Below, piece by piece: positions 35,664 to 44,718 of a DNA stretch of 64,000 nucleotides (within the stretch, counting starts at the first letter, position 1; each line of letters starts with the position of its first letter). The position numbers and the translations under genes are program-made. The notes under the pieces were generated by a model. It saw nothing but the letters and a program-made list of their open reading frames with translations. It did not search any database and had not been told where the DNA came from. Origin of the DNA: Shewanella sp. OPT22 (GTDB lineage: Bacteria; Pseudomonadota; Gammaproteobacteria; Enterobacterales; Shewanellaceae). Where the stretch lies: NCBI RefSeq assembly GCF_004168585.1, contig NZ_PGVH01000029.1:201095-265094 (forward strand), in the 5' to 3' direction.

Positions 35664-38279
35664 TTAAAAGGTAAATTTCACATCAAAGCCAAACTCGACA
35701 CCACGATTGATTCGACCAAATGGTGTGCCTAATATATCTGCGGTTAACCCTCCGACATTGAGCATCTGGCGGTTATCGAGTATGTTCTTACCCCAAATAC
35801 CCACCTCTAAGCTCTCATCTTCAATCGCCCAACTCAATCGAGCGTTTAAATCTTTCGTGTCTTCAAAGAAAGACGGAATGGCTTTCTTGTAATCTTCGAG
35901 TCCAGGTTCATCAGCATTTGTATTCTCAACAAATACGTAATCTAGATGTAATCGAGTATGGCCTGCACCAAAGTCAGGCATCCAATCCATCGACACGGTA
36001 TAGTTTGTCGCAGGATCAACATCTCGAGTACTCGCCGCAACGAGTGTCCCTTCGCCATTATAAAACTCAGGCGACGAGATTTGAGTTTCTCGATACTCAG
36101 ATACCAAACCAAAGCTTAAGTCTTCTGAAGCCATCCATTTAAATTCAAATTCAAGACCTTTAATCTCTCGGTCGTCATTGATAACGGTCGGAATCGCTTG
36201 GGTAAATCCAGGCGCTTTTGAGTCAACGGTTCTTTGGAAGTTATCAAGTTCTAAATAATAGGCACTGACATTGGCAACAAATACATCATTGATCAACCCC
36301 TTATAGCCAATCTCATAGTTTGTCGTATCTTCAGGTTTAAATGAAGTCAAACTCGGTGTTAACGAGTCAAATCCACCTGACTTGTACCCTGTAGAATACG
36401 AAGCAAAAACCATATGATTATCTGCAAAGTTATAACTGGTCACTAAACGACCGGTCACTTTACCCCATTCATCTTCCGTTTTTAAATCAACTTGCTGGAA
36501 AATTAAATTATTGACTCCAGGACGTGCTGCCGTAAATGTCGTTTCTGGGATATTCCAACTGAATGATTTTTTATCACGTGAGTACCTAAGACCAGCAATG
36601 ACATTCCAGTTTTCTGTAATCGAAAAGTCAACATCAGCGAACACACCCCAGTTAGTAAAGCTTCCTTTATTGTTGACGGTTTCAGTCCAAAACTGTCCCG
36701 AATGACTCGGCCCAAATACTTCAGCGATGCCTAATGCCTGAGCAACAGCGTCATAGGTTATATCTCCTGAGAACTGAACAATTTCAGCTGTTAAAGGTTG
36801 CCCGGGCATACCAATTGCAGCCATGATATCTTCAGCAAAACCGAGTGCAGTTAATGCTCCGGCCCACTCTTGTGGATTCCAAATATGATCCAGAGGGAAG
36901 CCACTACTGCTATAAAGCTGCTGAACAACACCATCAAACGTTGCACCTTCACCAAAAGCAGCCGCAGCATGCGCATCAGAATTTCCACCAAGTTGAGCTG
37001 CAAGCTGTTGCGCCATGATCCCTTGAATGCGCTGATTTAATGCTCCCGTAGTCAGTCTTTCAGCTGTATCAGCGGTTAAGTTAAGATCGGTGGTTTGATT
37101 AACTGACTCTTTTGAATATGAAAAACCCGTAACCAAACTAACTTTATCGGTTGAGTAATTTACCTGAAGTTCTGTATAGAAAATATCCGAGTCTTCCTGA
37201 TTGTTCGTATCAAAGTATCGAGTAATATCTCCCGTACCGTCTTCATCCTCACGGTTGTTCGTATCCCAATCTCGATAACTTACGATGTACTTAAGTGACC
37301 ACTCATCATTAAACTCATGGTTTAATTTTGCAGTGATACCATACATATCTCTAGATTCACCGCCTTTAAATACGTCGTTTTCAGCTTTCGACGCAAATGG
37401 TGTTTTCCCCATATTGTAAGCAAATGGGCTTACGCCAACGGCCATTGGCGGCGCTTGGTCTAAATCGTCCCAATCGTAAGAGAATTGTAGATTTGTGTGC
37501 TCAGATATATCCCATAAAAATGCAATTCGAGCGGCATTATGATCTTTTGCACCTAAATCCCATTTTTTATAATCGCCATCCCAAACAGTATCTGCAACAT
37601 TTTCAATAAAGCCATCTTGTTTATTGGTTATCCAATTGGCTCTCACAAAAAATGTATCATTGATCGGAAAGTTCACCATTCCTTCATAACGCTGTAAGTT
37701 ATCCGTCCCCCATGTGCCTTGCAGGAAGCTCTCAAATTCAGCAGATGGAGCATTGGGGACTATATTCACAACACCCATAGCAGCATTACGTCCAAAGAGT
37801 GTTCCTTGAGGACCTTTCAGTACTTCAACACGTGAAAGGTCTGAAAATATGACGTTTTGAGCTGCCCTTGGCATATACACATCATCATAGAAAGTCGCTG
37901 ATGACGGATCACCACCAGCACTAATATTAGGGCTGGATACACCTCTGATGGCTACGCTTGGTTGAGTTGCATTTTTATCATTGAACTTAAAGCCAGGAAT
38001 AAATTTATCAATACCACTTAAACCGATGGACTTGCTTTCTTCTATCAGGTCATTATTTACCGCACTAACCGTAACAGGAACATCTAAAATACTTTGTGAA
38101 CGTTTTTGTGCCGTGACTGTAATGATTTCAATTTCGCTGTCTTTATTTTCAGCGAACGCTGAAAAGGATAATGGTGACACTAACAACGAAGCTAAAATGG
38201 CTTTGGTCACCAAATTAATTGATGGATTTGTTTTTTGATGATTATTGCTTTTCTTAGTTATTGTTGACGAGCGCAGCAT
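35664..38279 (-). CDS. TonB-dependent outer-membrane receptor
   Basis: An 871-aa outer-membrane transporter. It has a signal peptide (ILASLLVSPLSFSAFA), a TonB-box-like EIEIITVTAQKR and a plug domain (ILDVPVTVSAVNNDLIEES, VAIRGVSSPN, DLSRVEVLKGPQGTLFGRNA). A 22-strand type barrel follows and ends in the usual aromatic C-terminus (VEFGFDVKFTF). It belongs to the group used by marine bacteria for carbohydrates, aromatic compounds or siderophores. No SusD-like partner is present. Its gene precedes the AraC regulator and the haem cluster, which suggests that it imports the compound this cluster processes or senses. Confidence 0.95.
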   Translation of the reverse strand: MLRSSTITKKSNNHQKTNPSINLVTKAILASLLVSPLSFSAFAENKDSEIEIITVTAQKRSQSILDVPVTVSAVNNDLIEESKSIGLSGIDKFIPGFKFNDKNATQPSVAIRGVSSPNISAGGDPSSATFYDDVYMPRAAQNVIFSDLSRVEVLKGPQGTLFGRNAAMGVVNIVPNAPSAEFESFLQGTWGTDNLQRYEGMVNFPINDTFFVRANWITNKQDGFIENVADTVWDGDYKKWDLGAKDHNAARIAFLWDISEHTNLQFSYDWDDLDQAPPMAVGVSPFAYNMGKTPFASKAENDVFKGGESRDMYGITAKLNHEFNDEWSLKYIVSYRDWDTNNREDEDGTGDITRYFDTNNQEDSDIFYTELQVNYSTDKVSLVTGFSYSKESVNQTTDLNLTADTAERLTTGALNQRIQGIMAQQLAAQLGGNSDAHAAAAFGEGATFDGVVQQLYSSSGFPLDHIWNPQEWAGALTALGFAEDIMAAIGMPGQPLTAEIVQFSGDITYDAVAQALGIAEVFGPSHSGQFWTETVNNKGSFTNWGVFADVDFSITENWNVIAGLRYSRDKKSFSWNIPETTFTAARPGVNNLIFQQVDLKTEDEWGKVTGRLVTSYNFADNHMVFASYSTGYKSGGFDSLTPSLTSFKPEDTTNYEIGYKGLINDVFVANVSAYYLELDNFQRTVDSKAPGFTQAIPTVINDDREIKGLEFEFKWMASEDLSFGLVSEYRETQISSPEFYNGEGTLVAASTRDVDPATNYTVSMDWMPDFGAGHTRLHLDYVFVENTNADEPGLEDYKKAIPSFFEDTKDLNARLSWAIEDESLEVGIWGKNILDNRQMLNVGGLTADILGTPFGRINRGVEFGFDVKFTF

Positions 38280-38413
38280 TAAATTTCCCCTTTATCATTA
38301 TTCGAACTTCCAGTTCACTGCTTTACCTTATTTGAGCATCATCTTTTATGCTTACGCTTTTAGTCAAAAACACTTACGAAAACTTAAAACAGGCTGACGG
38401 ATTTTTAAAAAAC

Positions 38414-38437
38414 ACAAAAAAAGGCGCATTAAGCGCC
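38414..38437 (-). terminator. terminator of the YggN-like gene
   Basis: A GGCGC/GCGCC hairpin with a 5-base loop, followed on the minus strand by seven or more T. It starts about 35 bases after the stop at 38473 and separates that gene from the TonB-dependent receptor downstream. Confidence 0.8.
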
Positions 38438-38472
38438 AAAGTTGAGATCAAGCAAAGCTAAAATATAAGAAA

Positions 38473-39279
38473 TTAAAATGAGATATTTTTTCCACCATTT
38501 GATGTTGTTACAGCAACTGGAAAATCAGATATTTCAGGGATTGCATCACGTACTTTTGCTTCTAAGACAGCAAGCTCTTTGAAGTCTTCGCACATTGCAT
38601 CAGCTTTATATTCTAATTTTTGTGCCTTGGCTTCTACTTGTGATTCAATATCTTTTCCCATCTTTTCCATCTTTTGCTCAAAGCTTGCAATCTTTTCGTC
38701 GAAACTGCCCCCTTCCGAGGATATCAACTGACTGCCCAATGAAATCATTATGCTACCTATTGAATTCTTAACCGCATCTTCGATTTCTTTTTCAAACTCT
38801 TCATCAAAGGCGTTATCGAGTGTTGAATCTGTCGCCCCAAGGTAAAACTCACTACCATCTTGATAAGCTACTTTTGCAATACGCTGTTCAAGCCCCTTCA
38901 TCAATTCATCAATTTTATCAGCTGCGTCATCACCAAGAAGTGAATTCATTGTGATAGAAACTGCACCTGAGGCCATTTCCATTGCATCGTTCACTAGGTC
39001 AATTACTTCAGGAACTTGAGCATATACTTCATCAGAATATTGGTTGAGCAACTGAACTTGTTCGCTATCCAGCTGGATTTTCTTTCCATCAACAAAAAGC
39101 TGACTCTGCTCTATTCGATACTTTTCAGAGCCATTGTCACTGACAACCATCATATTAGGTTTTACGGCTAAATCGTAATTCAGAGAAACATTACACCCGT
39201 CACTGTCATGCGCCATTACAGAACCTGCAGTTAATGAAGATGTTACTAATATTGCAGTAGCTACTTTATTCAATTTCAT
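38473..39279 (-). CDS. YggN-like periplasmic protein (DUF2884)
   Basis: A 268-aa exported protein with signal peptide (TAILVTSSLTAGSVMAHD). The body is largely helical, with a conserved Cys near the mature N-terminus (GCNVSLNYDL) and a second in CEDFKEL, which may form a disulfide. The layout of FVDGKKIQLDSEQVQLLNQYSDEV and the long helices resembles Escherichia coli YggN and the DUF2884 family, whose function is unknown. It is monocistronic with its own terminator and is unrelated in type to the haem cluster beside it. The family call is from memory of the pattern. Confidence 0.75.
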   Translation of the reverse strand: MKLNKVATAILVTSSLTAGSVMAHDSDGCNVSLNYDLAVKPNMMVVSDNGSEKYRIEQSQLFVDGKKIQLDSEQVQLLNQYSDEVYAQVPEVIDLVNDAMEMASGAVSITMNSLLGDDAADKIDELMKGLEQRIAKVAYQDGSEFYLGATDSTLDNAFDEEFEKEIEDAVKNSIGSIMISLGSQLISSEGGSFDEKIASFEQKMEKMGKDIESQVEAKAQKLEYKADAMCEDFKELAVLEAKVRDAIPEISDFPVAVTTSNGGKNISF

Positions 39280-39413
39280 GAGTCAGTCCCTTTTATTCCA
39301 TTTTAATTACATTAGGGATAACAGAAACTGTGCCAAATCGATTAAGGCGTTGTATTAATTGAACTTAGTGGCTTTTAAATTAAAGAAGTGAGATAAGATA
39401 AAAATTAGAATAG

Positions 39414-39444
39414 CTAAGAGTTGGTAATATTCACCAACTCTTAG
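39414..39444 (-). terminator. terminator of trmB
   Basis: A perfect 12-bp stem CTAAGAGTTGGT with its complement and a 7-base loop. It lies 15 bases after the trmB stop and is followed on the minus strand by a T-rich tract. Confidence 0.75.
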
Positions 39445-39458
39445 TAAAAAGAGAAAGT

Positions 39459-40175
39459 TTAAGCCGTTTTCTCGAACATAAGATCCCAAACACCATGACC
39501 TAAACGCTGACCACGAGCTTCAAACTTGGTCAGAGGTCGATAGTCTGGGCGTTCAACATAGTTGGCTGTTTTCGATTGATTTTTGTAACCCTCAGAGGCA
39601 TCCATCACTTCAAGCATGTGCTCTGCGTAATTCTCCCAATCAGTCGCCATGTGGAAAACACCACCCACTTTTAGCTTCTTACGAAGTAATTGCACAAATT
39701 CAGGTTGAACGATACGACGCTTATGGTGGCGCTTTTTATGCCACGGATCAGGAAAGAATAATTGCACTCTTGCTAAAGAACCATCAGCGATTGAGTTTTC
39801 TAGCACTTCTACAGCATCATGATGATATACACGTAAGTTAGTTAAACTTGCGTCTTCTGCAGCCATTAAGCAAGTACCAACACCTGGCTTGTGAACTTCA
39901 ATACCGATGTAGTTTTTTTCTGTCGCCACTGTTGCCATCTCAACAAGAGAAGCACCCATACCGAAACCAATTTCAAGAACAGTGTCTGCGTCACGACCAA
40001 ATACTTGTGACAAATCGATAGCTTCAGGAGAATACTCTAATCCCATACTATCCCAGTTTTTTTCAATCGCTTGAGCCTGACCTTTGGTCAAACGACCTTC
40101 ACGTAAAACAAAGCTTCGTACCTTTCTTAGGTATTTGCCTTCTTCGTTAAATTCAGCCGTTGTAACTTCGCTCAT
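39459..40175 (-). CDS. trmB: tRNA (guanine(46)-N7)-methyltransferase
   Basis: Transfers a methyl group from S-adenosylmethionine to N7 of G46 in the variable loop of tRNAs. The 238-aa protein has the SAM-binding motif [14 protein letters not shown] and the family signature [15 protein letters not shown], followed by [20 protein letters not shown]-terminal [17 protein letters not shown] is also conserved. It is divergent from mutY with about 120 bases between, a gene order common in Shewanella and related genera. Confidence 0.97.
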   Translation of the reverse strand: MSEVTTAEFNEEGKYLRKVRSFVLREGRLTKGQAQAIEKNWDSMGLEYSPEAIDLSQVFGRDADTVLEIGFGMGASLVEMATVATEKNYIGIEVHKPGVGTCLMAAEDASLTNLRVYHHDAVEVLENSIADGSLARVQLFFPDPWHKKRHHKRRIVQPEFVQLLRKKLKVGGVFHMATDWENYAEHMLEVMDASEGYKNQSKTANYVERPDYRPLTKFEARGQRLGHGVWDLMFEKTA

Positions 40176-40295
40176 GTTTGCCCCGACAAGTATTGCAGTA
40201 GTAAAGAAAAGGGCAGCATTATACCCTTACCTAACTAAGTTGCAATTTTAGTGTCTCCCTTGTGTTAAATATTGCGGCTCGTTACACTTCTCACC

Positions 40296-41360
40296 ATGAA
40301 AAAAATTAACACATTTTCCCAACGTATCATTGATTGGTACGATCTTTTTGGACGTAAAACGCTCCCCTGGCAACAACATAAAACCCCATATAAAGTATGG
40401 ATTTCAGAAATCATGCTGCAACAAACTCAAGTGACAACGGTTATTCCATACTTTGAGAAGTTTATGTCGAGTTTTCCAGATGTCATTTCGCTTGCTAATG
40501 CTGAGCAGGATGAAGTTCTGCACCACTGGACTGGATTGGGTTATTACGCACGAGCTAGAAATCTACACAAAGCCGCACAAATCATTAGAGATAAGCATCA
40601 AGGTAAGTTCCCTACACAATTTGATGATGTCATTGAATTACCTGGTATTGGCCGCTCAACAGCAGGCGCTGTTTTGTCCTTGTCTCTTGGAAAGCAATTT
40701 GCAATTTTAGATGGCAATGTTAAACGTGTTCTTGCACGCCATGACGCTATCGAAGGTTGGCCAGGAAAGAAGACGGTCGAAAATCAACTTTGGACATTGG
40801 CCGAAAATTTATCACCTCAAGATGATATCCAAAAATACAATCAAGCCATGATGGATATTGGTGCAACGATTTGTACTCGGTCGAAACCAAAGTGCGAAGA
40901 CTGCCCCGTCAACCAAGACTGCAAAGCACAGCTTCAAGGCAGACAAACCGAGTTTCCAGGCAAAAAGCCAAAAGTAGAAAAGCCTGTTCATACCGCTTTT
41001 TTCGCTGTACTTGTCTCAAATGGAAAAGTTCTGCTTAAGCAACGGCCTCAAAAAGGGATCTGGGGCGGCTTATGGTGTTTTCCTGAATTTTCAACGCATA
41101 CAGAACTTGATGAGTATTTAGTCAGCAGAGATATTGATTTGAGCACAGTTTCAGAGCTTTCAGGTTTTCGTCATACCTTCAGCCACTTTCATTTAGATAT
41201 TTCAGCAACTCTGATAAACTTGAGCAATAAAACCAACCAACTTACTGAACCTGATTGCGAGTATTCTGGATTATGGTATAGCTTGGATAATCCTGAAAAA
41301 GTTGGGCTAGCCGCTGCAACTGAAAAAGTATTAGCAGAAGTAAAAATTTCACGAGGATGA
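40296..41360 (+). CDS. mutY: A/G-specific adenine glycosylase MutY
   Basis: Removes adenine mispaired with 8-oxoguanine. The sequence has an HhH-GPD glycosylase domain ([47 protein letters not shown]). The [4Fe-4S] cluster loop has four Cys in the C-x6-C-x2-C-x5-C order near residue 192-208 ([17 protein letters not shown]). The C-terminal NUDIX-like domain that recognises 8-oxoguanine follows (KRP-like [16 protein letters not shown]). I use the ATG at 40296 (MKKINTF), not the upstream TTG. yggX follows after 4 bases, so the two form an operon. Confidence 0.97.
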   Translation: MKKINTFSQRIIDWYDLFGRKTLPWQQHKTPYKVWISEIMLQQTQVTTVIPYFEKFMSSFPDVISLANAEQDEVLHHWTGLGYYARARNLHKAAQIIRDKHQGKFPTQFDDVIELPGIGRSTAGAVLSLSLGKQFAILDGNVKRVLARHDAIEGWPGKKTVENQLWTLAENLSPQDDIQKYNQAMMDIGATICTRSKPKCEDCPVNQDCKAQLQGRQTEFPGKKPKVEKPVHTAFFAVLVSNGKVLLKQRPQKGIWGGLWCFPEFSTHTELDEYLVSRDIDLSTVSELSGFRHTFSHFHLDISATLINLSNKTNQLTEPDCEYSGLWYSLDNPEKVGLAAATEKVLAEVKISRG

Positions 41361-41364
41361 GAAA

Positions 41365-41637
41365 ATGGCACGTACCGTAAATTGCGTATATCTAAATAAA
41401 GAAGCAGACGGATTAGACTTTCAACTGTATCCAGGTGAAATTGGAAAAAGAATTTTTGACTTCATCAGCAAAGAAGCTTGGGGATTATGGCAAAAGAAAC
41501 AAACCATGCTGATCAATGAAAACAAATTAAACATGATGAATGCTGAAGACCGTCAGTTCATTGAGAAAAATATGATCGAGTTTTTGTTTGAAGGTAAAGA
41601 CGTTCATGTTGAAGGTTATGTACCTGAAGAAAAATAG
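41365..41637 (+). CDS. yggX: iron-trafficking / oxidative damage protection protein YggX
   Basis: A 90-aa protein that protects iron-sulfur clusters and DNA from oxidative damage. It matches the family over its whole length: [48 protein letters not shown]-like [21 protein letters not shown]. Cys7 is the conserved functional cysteine. It is cotranscribed with mutY, a very conserved pair in gammaproteobacteria. A T-tailed hairpin follows. Confidence 0.97.
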   Translation: MARTVNCVYLNKEADGLDFQLYPGEIGKRIFDFISKEAWGLWQKKQTMLINENKLNMMNAEDRQFIEKNMIEFLFEGKDVHVEGYVPEEK

Positions 41638-41666
41638 TTTCATTATCTAATCATTAATTCTTCATT

Positions 41667-41696
41667 AAGCCAGCGTTTCAAGCTGGCTTTTTTTAT
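41667..41696 (+). terminator. terminator of mutY-yggX
   Basis: A perfect 8-bp stem AAGCCAGC/GCTGGCTT with a 7-base loop and a run of about seven T. It is 30 bases after the yggX stop codon, a classic Rho-independent terminator. Confidence 0.92.
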
Positions 41697-41745
41697 CGTT
41701 CACCGTTAATAATCAAATACAATTCATTATGTTGGTAATTAATCA

Positions 41746-42522
41746 GTGTATAAATTGAAGACATGTTTTTTCATTTCTATATGCTTACTTTCAAGCCAAG
41801 TCATTGCAAAAAGTGCCCCGATTACCATATATGCTGAGCCGGCAGGAAGTTCACATCCACTTGAAAATATTACCATCGATGATTTCATCGAAGGTGTACC
41901 AATAGACAGCTGGAATTACTCTAATAAGCTCTATCACTTTAATTCATTAATTGGAAAAGACATCACCTTACTGTTTAAGCATGATCATTATAAAACGAGT
42001 CAATCAGGGACATTTTCAATCTCTCCCTTAGGGTACATGGGCACTCATCACCTGATTTCATGGCAGCCTATTAGCTCTGTTTTATGGACAGCACTAAAGT
42101 ATTCAACCGAAGTCGCCACCTTAAGTAAAATGAAAAAAGGCTACTGTCAGGTACTCACTACCGTGACAGCAAAAAACAAAACCCTCGATGATGACCCTCA
42201 AGGTGAATCCGGTGCCAAAGTTGATCTTGTGAGCCAAGATTGGTCCTCACCCAACAAACCTTATTCCAAGATTTTTTATTTCGGTATTCTTGCTAAAAAA
42301 TCCTTTCCTGTTCCTGGTTTAACTTCAACATCGGCTGATGGTGGTGTGTTATTTATGAATGTTGCGCCTAATCATAAATACAAAATAGTAACGACCAAAC
42401 ATGTCGTTAACTTCACTCAGCCTGAATTCATTTGTCGACCTCAATTATGGGATCAGCTTGGCCTCAGTGAGACAGTGTTAATAAACATAAGCCCGCCTCA
42501 AGGTCCAACAGTCATTGATTAG
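41746..42522 (+). CDS. secreted hypothetical protein, 258 aa
   Basis: I do not recognise a family with certainty. A signal peptide is clear (LKTCFFISICLLSSQVIA, then KSAP). The mature part looks beta-rich, and the C-terminal region (GLTSTSADGGVLFMNVAPNHKYKIVTTKH) resembles the carboxypeptidase-regulatory or transthyretin-like fold found in adhesins and export proteins. Two or three Cys are present. The frame starts with GTG at 41746 without a strong ribosome-binding site. It lies between yggX and the NhaC-type gene, just before a MITE-like repeat. Probably periplasmic or extracellular. Confidence 0.7.
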   Translation: MYKLKTCFFISICLLSSQVIAKSAPITIYAEPAGSSHPLENITIDDFIEGVPIDSWNYSNKLYHFNSLIGKDITLLFKHDHYKTSQSGTFSISPLGYMGTHHLISWQPISSVLWTALKYSTEVATLSKMKKGYCQVLTTVTAKNKTLDDDPQGESGAKVDLVSQDWSSPNKPYSKIFYFGILAKKSFPVPGLTSTSADGGVLFMNVAPNHKYKIVTTKHVVNFTQPEFICRPQLWDQLGLSETVLINISPPQGPTVID

Positions 42523-42527
42523 TCTTA

Positions 42528-42677
42528 GGGTCTGTTGATCTTTCGTAATTAAACTTTGTATCAATGGAGTGTGTACCAGTTCAAGGCGTGGACAATGAAG
42601 CTTAGCCATCTTAGTGAGCTAATCACAACACAGAAGCACGTACGCTCAAAAACATTGAAGATACGGTAAACAGACCC
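42528..42677. mobile_element. MITE-like element, 150 bp
   Basis: Perfect 9-bp terminal inverted repeats, GGGTCTGTT at the left (42528-42536) and AACAGACCC at the right (42669-42677). The 150-bp interior has no ORF and no similarity to the flanks that I can see. The left end, GGGTCTGTTGATCTTTCG, resembles ends of small non-autonomous elements that I recall from Vibrio and Shewanella genomes. No clear target duplication is visible at the edges (TTA on one side, AAA on the other). It begins 6 bases after the stop at 42522, in the intergenic space before nhaC. Confidence 0.65.
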
Positions 42678-42788
42678 AAATCATTAAATTCGACAAACCA
42701 CTGTGATCTATGTCACGATTCACTCAGGAAATAATAATAAGCTCAAAAATATTCCACAAATTTGAGCAATAAATTTTTGGGTAAAATT

Positions 42789-44243
42789 ATGTCACAACAT
42801 AAACCTGCCAGCTTGCTTGATGCATTGCTGCCAGTCTTAGCATTGATTACCATGCTAATGACTTCCGTTTATCTATTCTCATCAGACAGTTCATCCGGCG
42901 CCAACCAAATTGCATTAATTCTTGCAGCCTGTGTCGCTTTAGTCATCGGCGTAAAAAATGGATATACATGGAAGGAAATGGAAAAAGGCATTATCGAAGG
43001 CATCGGTGTCGCCACTCCTGCGCTTCTAATCCTTTTCGCCGTTGGTTCACTCATTGGAACTTGGATTTTATCAGGCACCGTTCCAACTATGATTTATTAT
43101 GGCATGCAGGTTCTTAACCCTGAATACTTTTACGCAGCATGCTGCGTGTTATGCGCTTTAGTCGCCCTAAGTATTGGTAGCTCATGGACAGTGGCAGGCA
43201 CACTCGGTATTGCCTTAGTCGGCATTGCGGGCGCAATGGGATTAAGCATTGAGATCACTGCTGGTGCAATTATCAGTGGTGCATATTTTGGCGACAAGAT
43301 GTCCCCTTTATCAGATACCACTAACTTAGCTCCTGCTGTAGCAGGTGCTGATATATTCAGCCATATACGCTATATGGCTTGGACAACCGTTCCGAGTATT
43401 TTGATAGCCCTAGTGATATTTTTCTTCTTAGGTTTAAATACAGACACTACAAATTTAAATACTAACCTCACGTCAAGCTTGAATTTAATTCAAGAGCAGT
43501 TTGAACCAAGCCCAGTTTTATTAACGCCGTTACTTTTTGTTTTATGGCTTGCTTACAAAAAAACGCCTGCATTTCCTACTGTCATTATGGGTGCTATCGT
43601 TGGTGCAATTATGGCTGCTATTTTTCAATACGACGCCATTATTGCATCAGTTAATGATCAGTCTTTATATCCAGCTATTGCACTATTGAAAGGTATTTGG
43701 ATCGCAACCTTCGATGGCTATACCGCCAATACTGGTGATTCAGTTTTAGATAGCTTACTTAGCCGAGGTGGAATGAGCAGCATGGTCACCACGGTTTGGT
43801 TAATTCTGTGTGCCATGGCATTTGGTGGTGTAATGGAAGTTACTGGCCTTCTTGCTAAATTACTCGAAGGCGTCTTAAAGATGGTGCGCAGTGGTTCAAG
43901 CTTAATCATTGCGACTTTAGGTTGTGGTATTGGTGCCAATATTGTTTGTGGTGACCAGTACATTGCTATTTTATTGCCTGGAAGAATGCTTAAACTTGAG
44001 TATGCTAAGCAAAACTTAGCTTCTGTTAATTTAAGCCGATCTCTTGAGGACTCAGCGACCATCACCAGTCCATTGGTACCATGGAACACATGTGGTGCAT
44101 TTATGGCCAGCACACTAGGTGTGGCAACTCTCGCTTATTTGCCTTTTGCCTTTTTCAACTTAATTTGCCCACTGGTGAGTGGCTCTTACGCTTACTTCAA
44201 ATTTAAGCTAGAGCCATTAGACCCTGAAGCGCAAATTGCATAA
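42789..44243 (+). CDS. nhaC: NhaC-type Na+/H+ antiporter
   Basis: Inner-membrane antiporter of about 484 aa with roughly a dozen hydrophobic helices. Family motifs are IGVATPALLILFAVGSLIGTWILSG, SIGSSWTVAGTLGIALVGIA, ISGAYFGDKMSPLSDTTNLAPAVAG, and near the end GCGIGANIVCGDQYIAI with LSRSLEDSATITSPLVPWNTCGA. I start at the ATG at 42789 (MSQHKPAS); the frame is open from a TTG 27 bases earlier. NhaC proteins exchange Na+ for protons, and some members are amino-acid or malate/lactate antiporters, so the true substrate is open. Sodium export would fit a marine organism. Confidence 0.92.
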   Translation: MSQHKPASLLDALLPVLALITMLMTSVYLFSSDSSSGANQIALILAACVALVIGVKNGYTWKEMEKGIIEGIGVATPALLILFAVGSLIGTWILSGTVPTMIYYGMQVLNPEYFYAACCVLCALVALSIGSSWTVAGTLGIALVGIAGAMGLSIEITAGAIISGAYFGDKMSPLSDTTNLAPAVAGADIFSHIRYMAWTTVPSILIALVIFFFLGLNTDTTNLNTNLTSSLNLIQEQFEPSPVLLTPLLFVLWLAYKKTPAFPTVIMGAIVGAIMAAIFQYDAIIASVNDQSLYPAIALLKGIWIATFDGYTANTGDSVLDSLLSRGGMSSMVTTVWLILCAMAFGGVMEVTGLLAKLLEGVLKMVRSGSSLIIATLGCGIGANIVCGDQYIAILLPGRMLKLEYAKQNLASVNLSRSLEDSATITSPLVPWNTCGAFMASTLGVATLAYLPFAFFNLICPLVSGSYAYFKFKLEPLDPEAQIA

Positions 44244-44328
44244 ATAATATTTAATTCGAATTTCCCTCATACACCCGTTATGCTTCAGAATTCTTTTCTC
44301 GAAGCATAGCGTTAACTTGAGGTAGACA

Positions 44329-44718
44329 ATGAAAAGGATTGGTGCACTTATAGTCACTATTCTAGCTTTTACGAACACTTCTCTAGCAACCACATTTCAG
44401 GGAATAAAGCTCGATAATCAACCATTAAAATGTTCATTGACCGTTATTGGTCAACAACCCGAACGAGATCTTACCTGTATTTTTTTAAAAAGTGCCCCTG
44501 ATAGTGTAAAAGTGATTTACCCAGCTAGCCTGCAAGAAAAGCGAAAATCACCTCAAACCTTTCACTTTGAAAGTAATCATGGAAAAATATTTGGAATTGA
44601 TAGAGTCGCGATCTATCCAAAAATGAAAGGCAAAGATGAAAAGGGTGTCGATGAGCACAACTTTAATATCTACGGCGTGCTCAATGTAATCCCACCAGAT
44701 GCTGAATCTAAAAAGTAA
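44329..44718 (+). CDS. secreted hypothetical protein, 129 aa
   Basis: Unrecognised. It has a signal peptide (RIGALIVTILAFTNTSLA) and a small mature domain with two Cys (KCSLTV and DLTCIF) that could form a disulfide, and a predicted beta-rich fold. The tail is Lys/Asp/Glu-rich (KMKGKDEKGVDEHN). A good GAGG ribosome-binding site precedes the ATG. It ends 11 bases inside the 3' end of the convergent oxidoreductase gene. Likely periplasmic, function unknown. Confidence 0.7.
   Translation: MKRIGALIVTILAFTNTSLATTFQGIKLDNQPLKCSLTVIGQQPERDLTCIFLKSAPDSVKVIYPASLQEKRKSPQTFHFESNHGKIFGIDRVAIYPKMKGKDEKGVDEHNFNIYGVLNVIPPDAESKK

Noticed and set aside
35502-35732. A 76-codon plus-strand frame between the AraC and TonB-receptor genes
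   Set aside because: It overlaps both real genes on the opposite strand, lacks a ribosome-binding site and has no protein-like composition.
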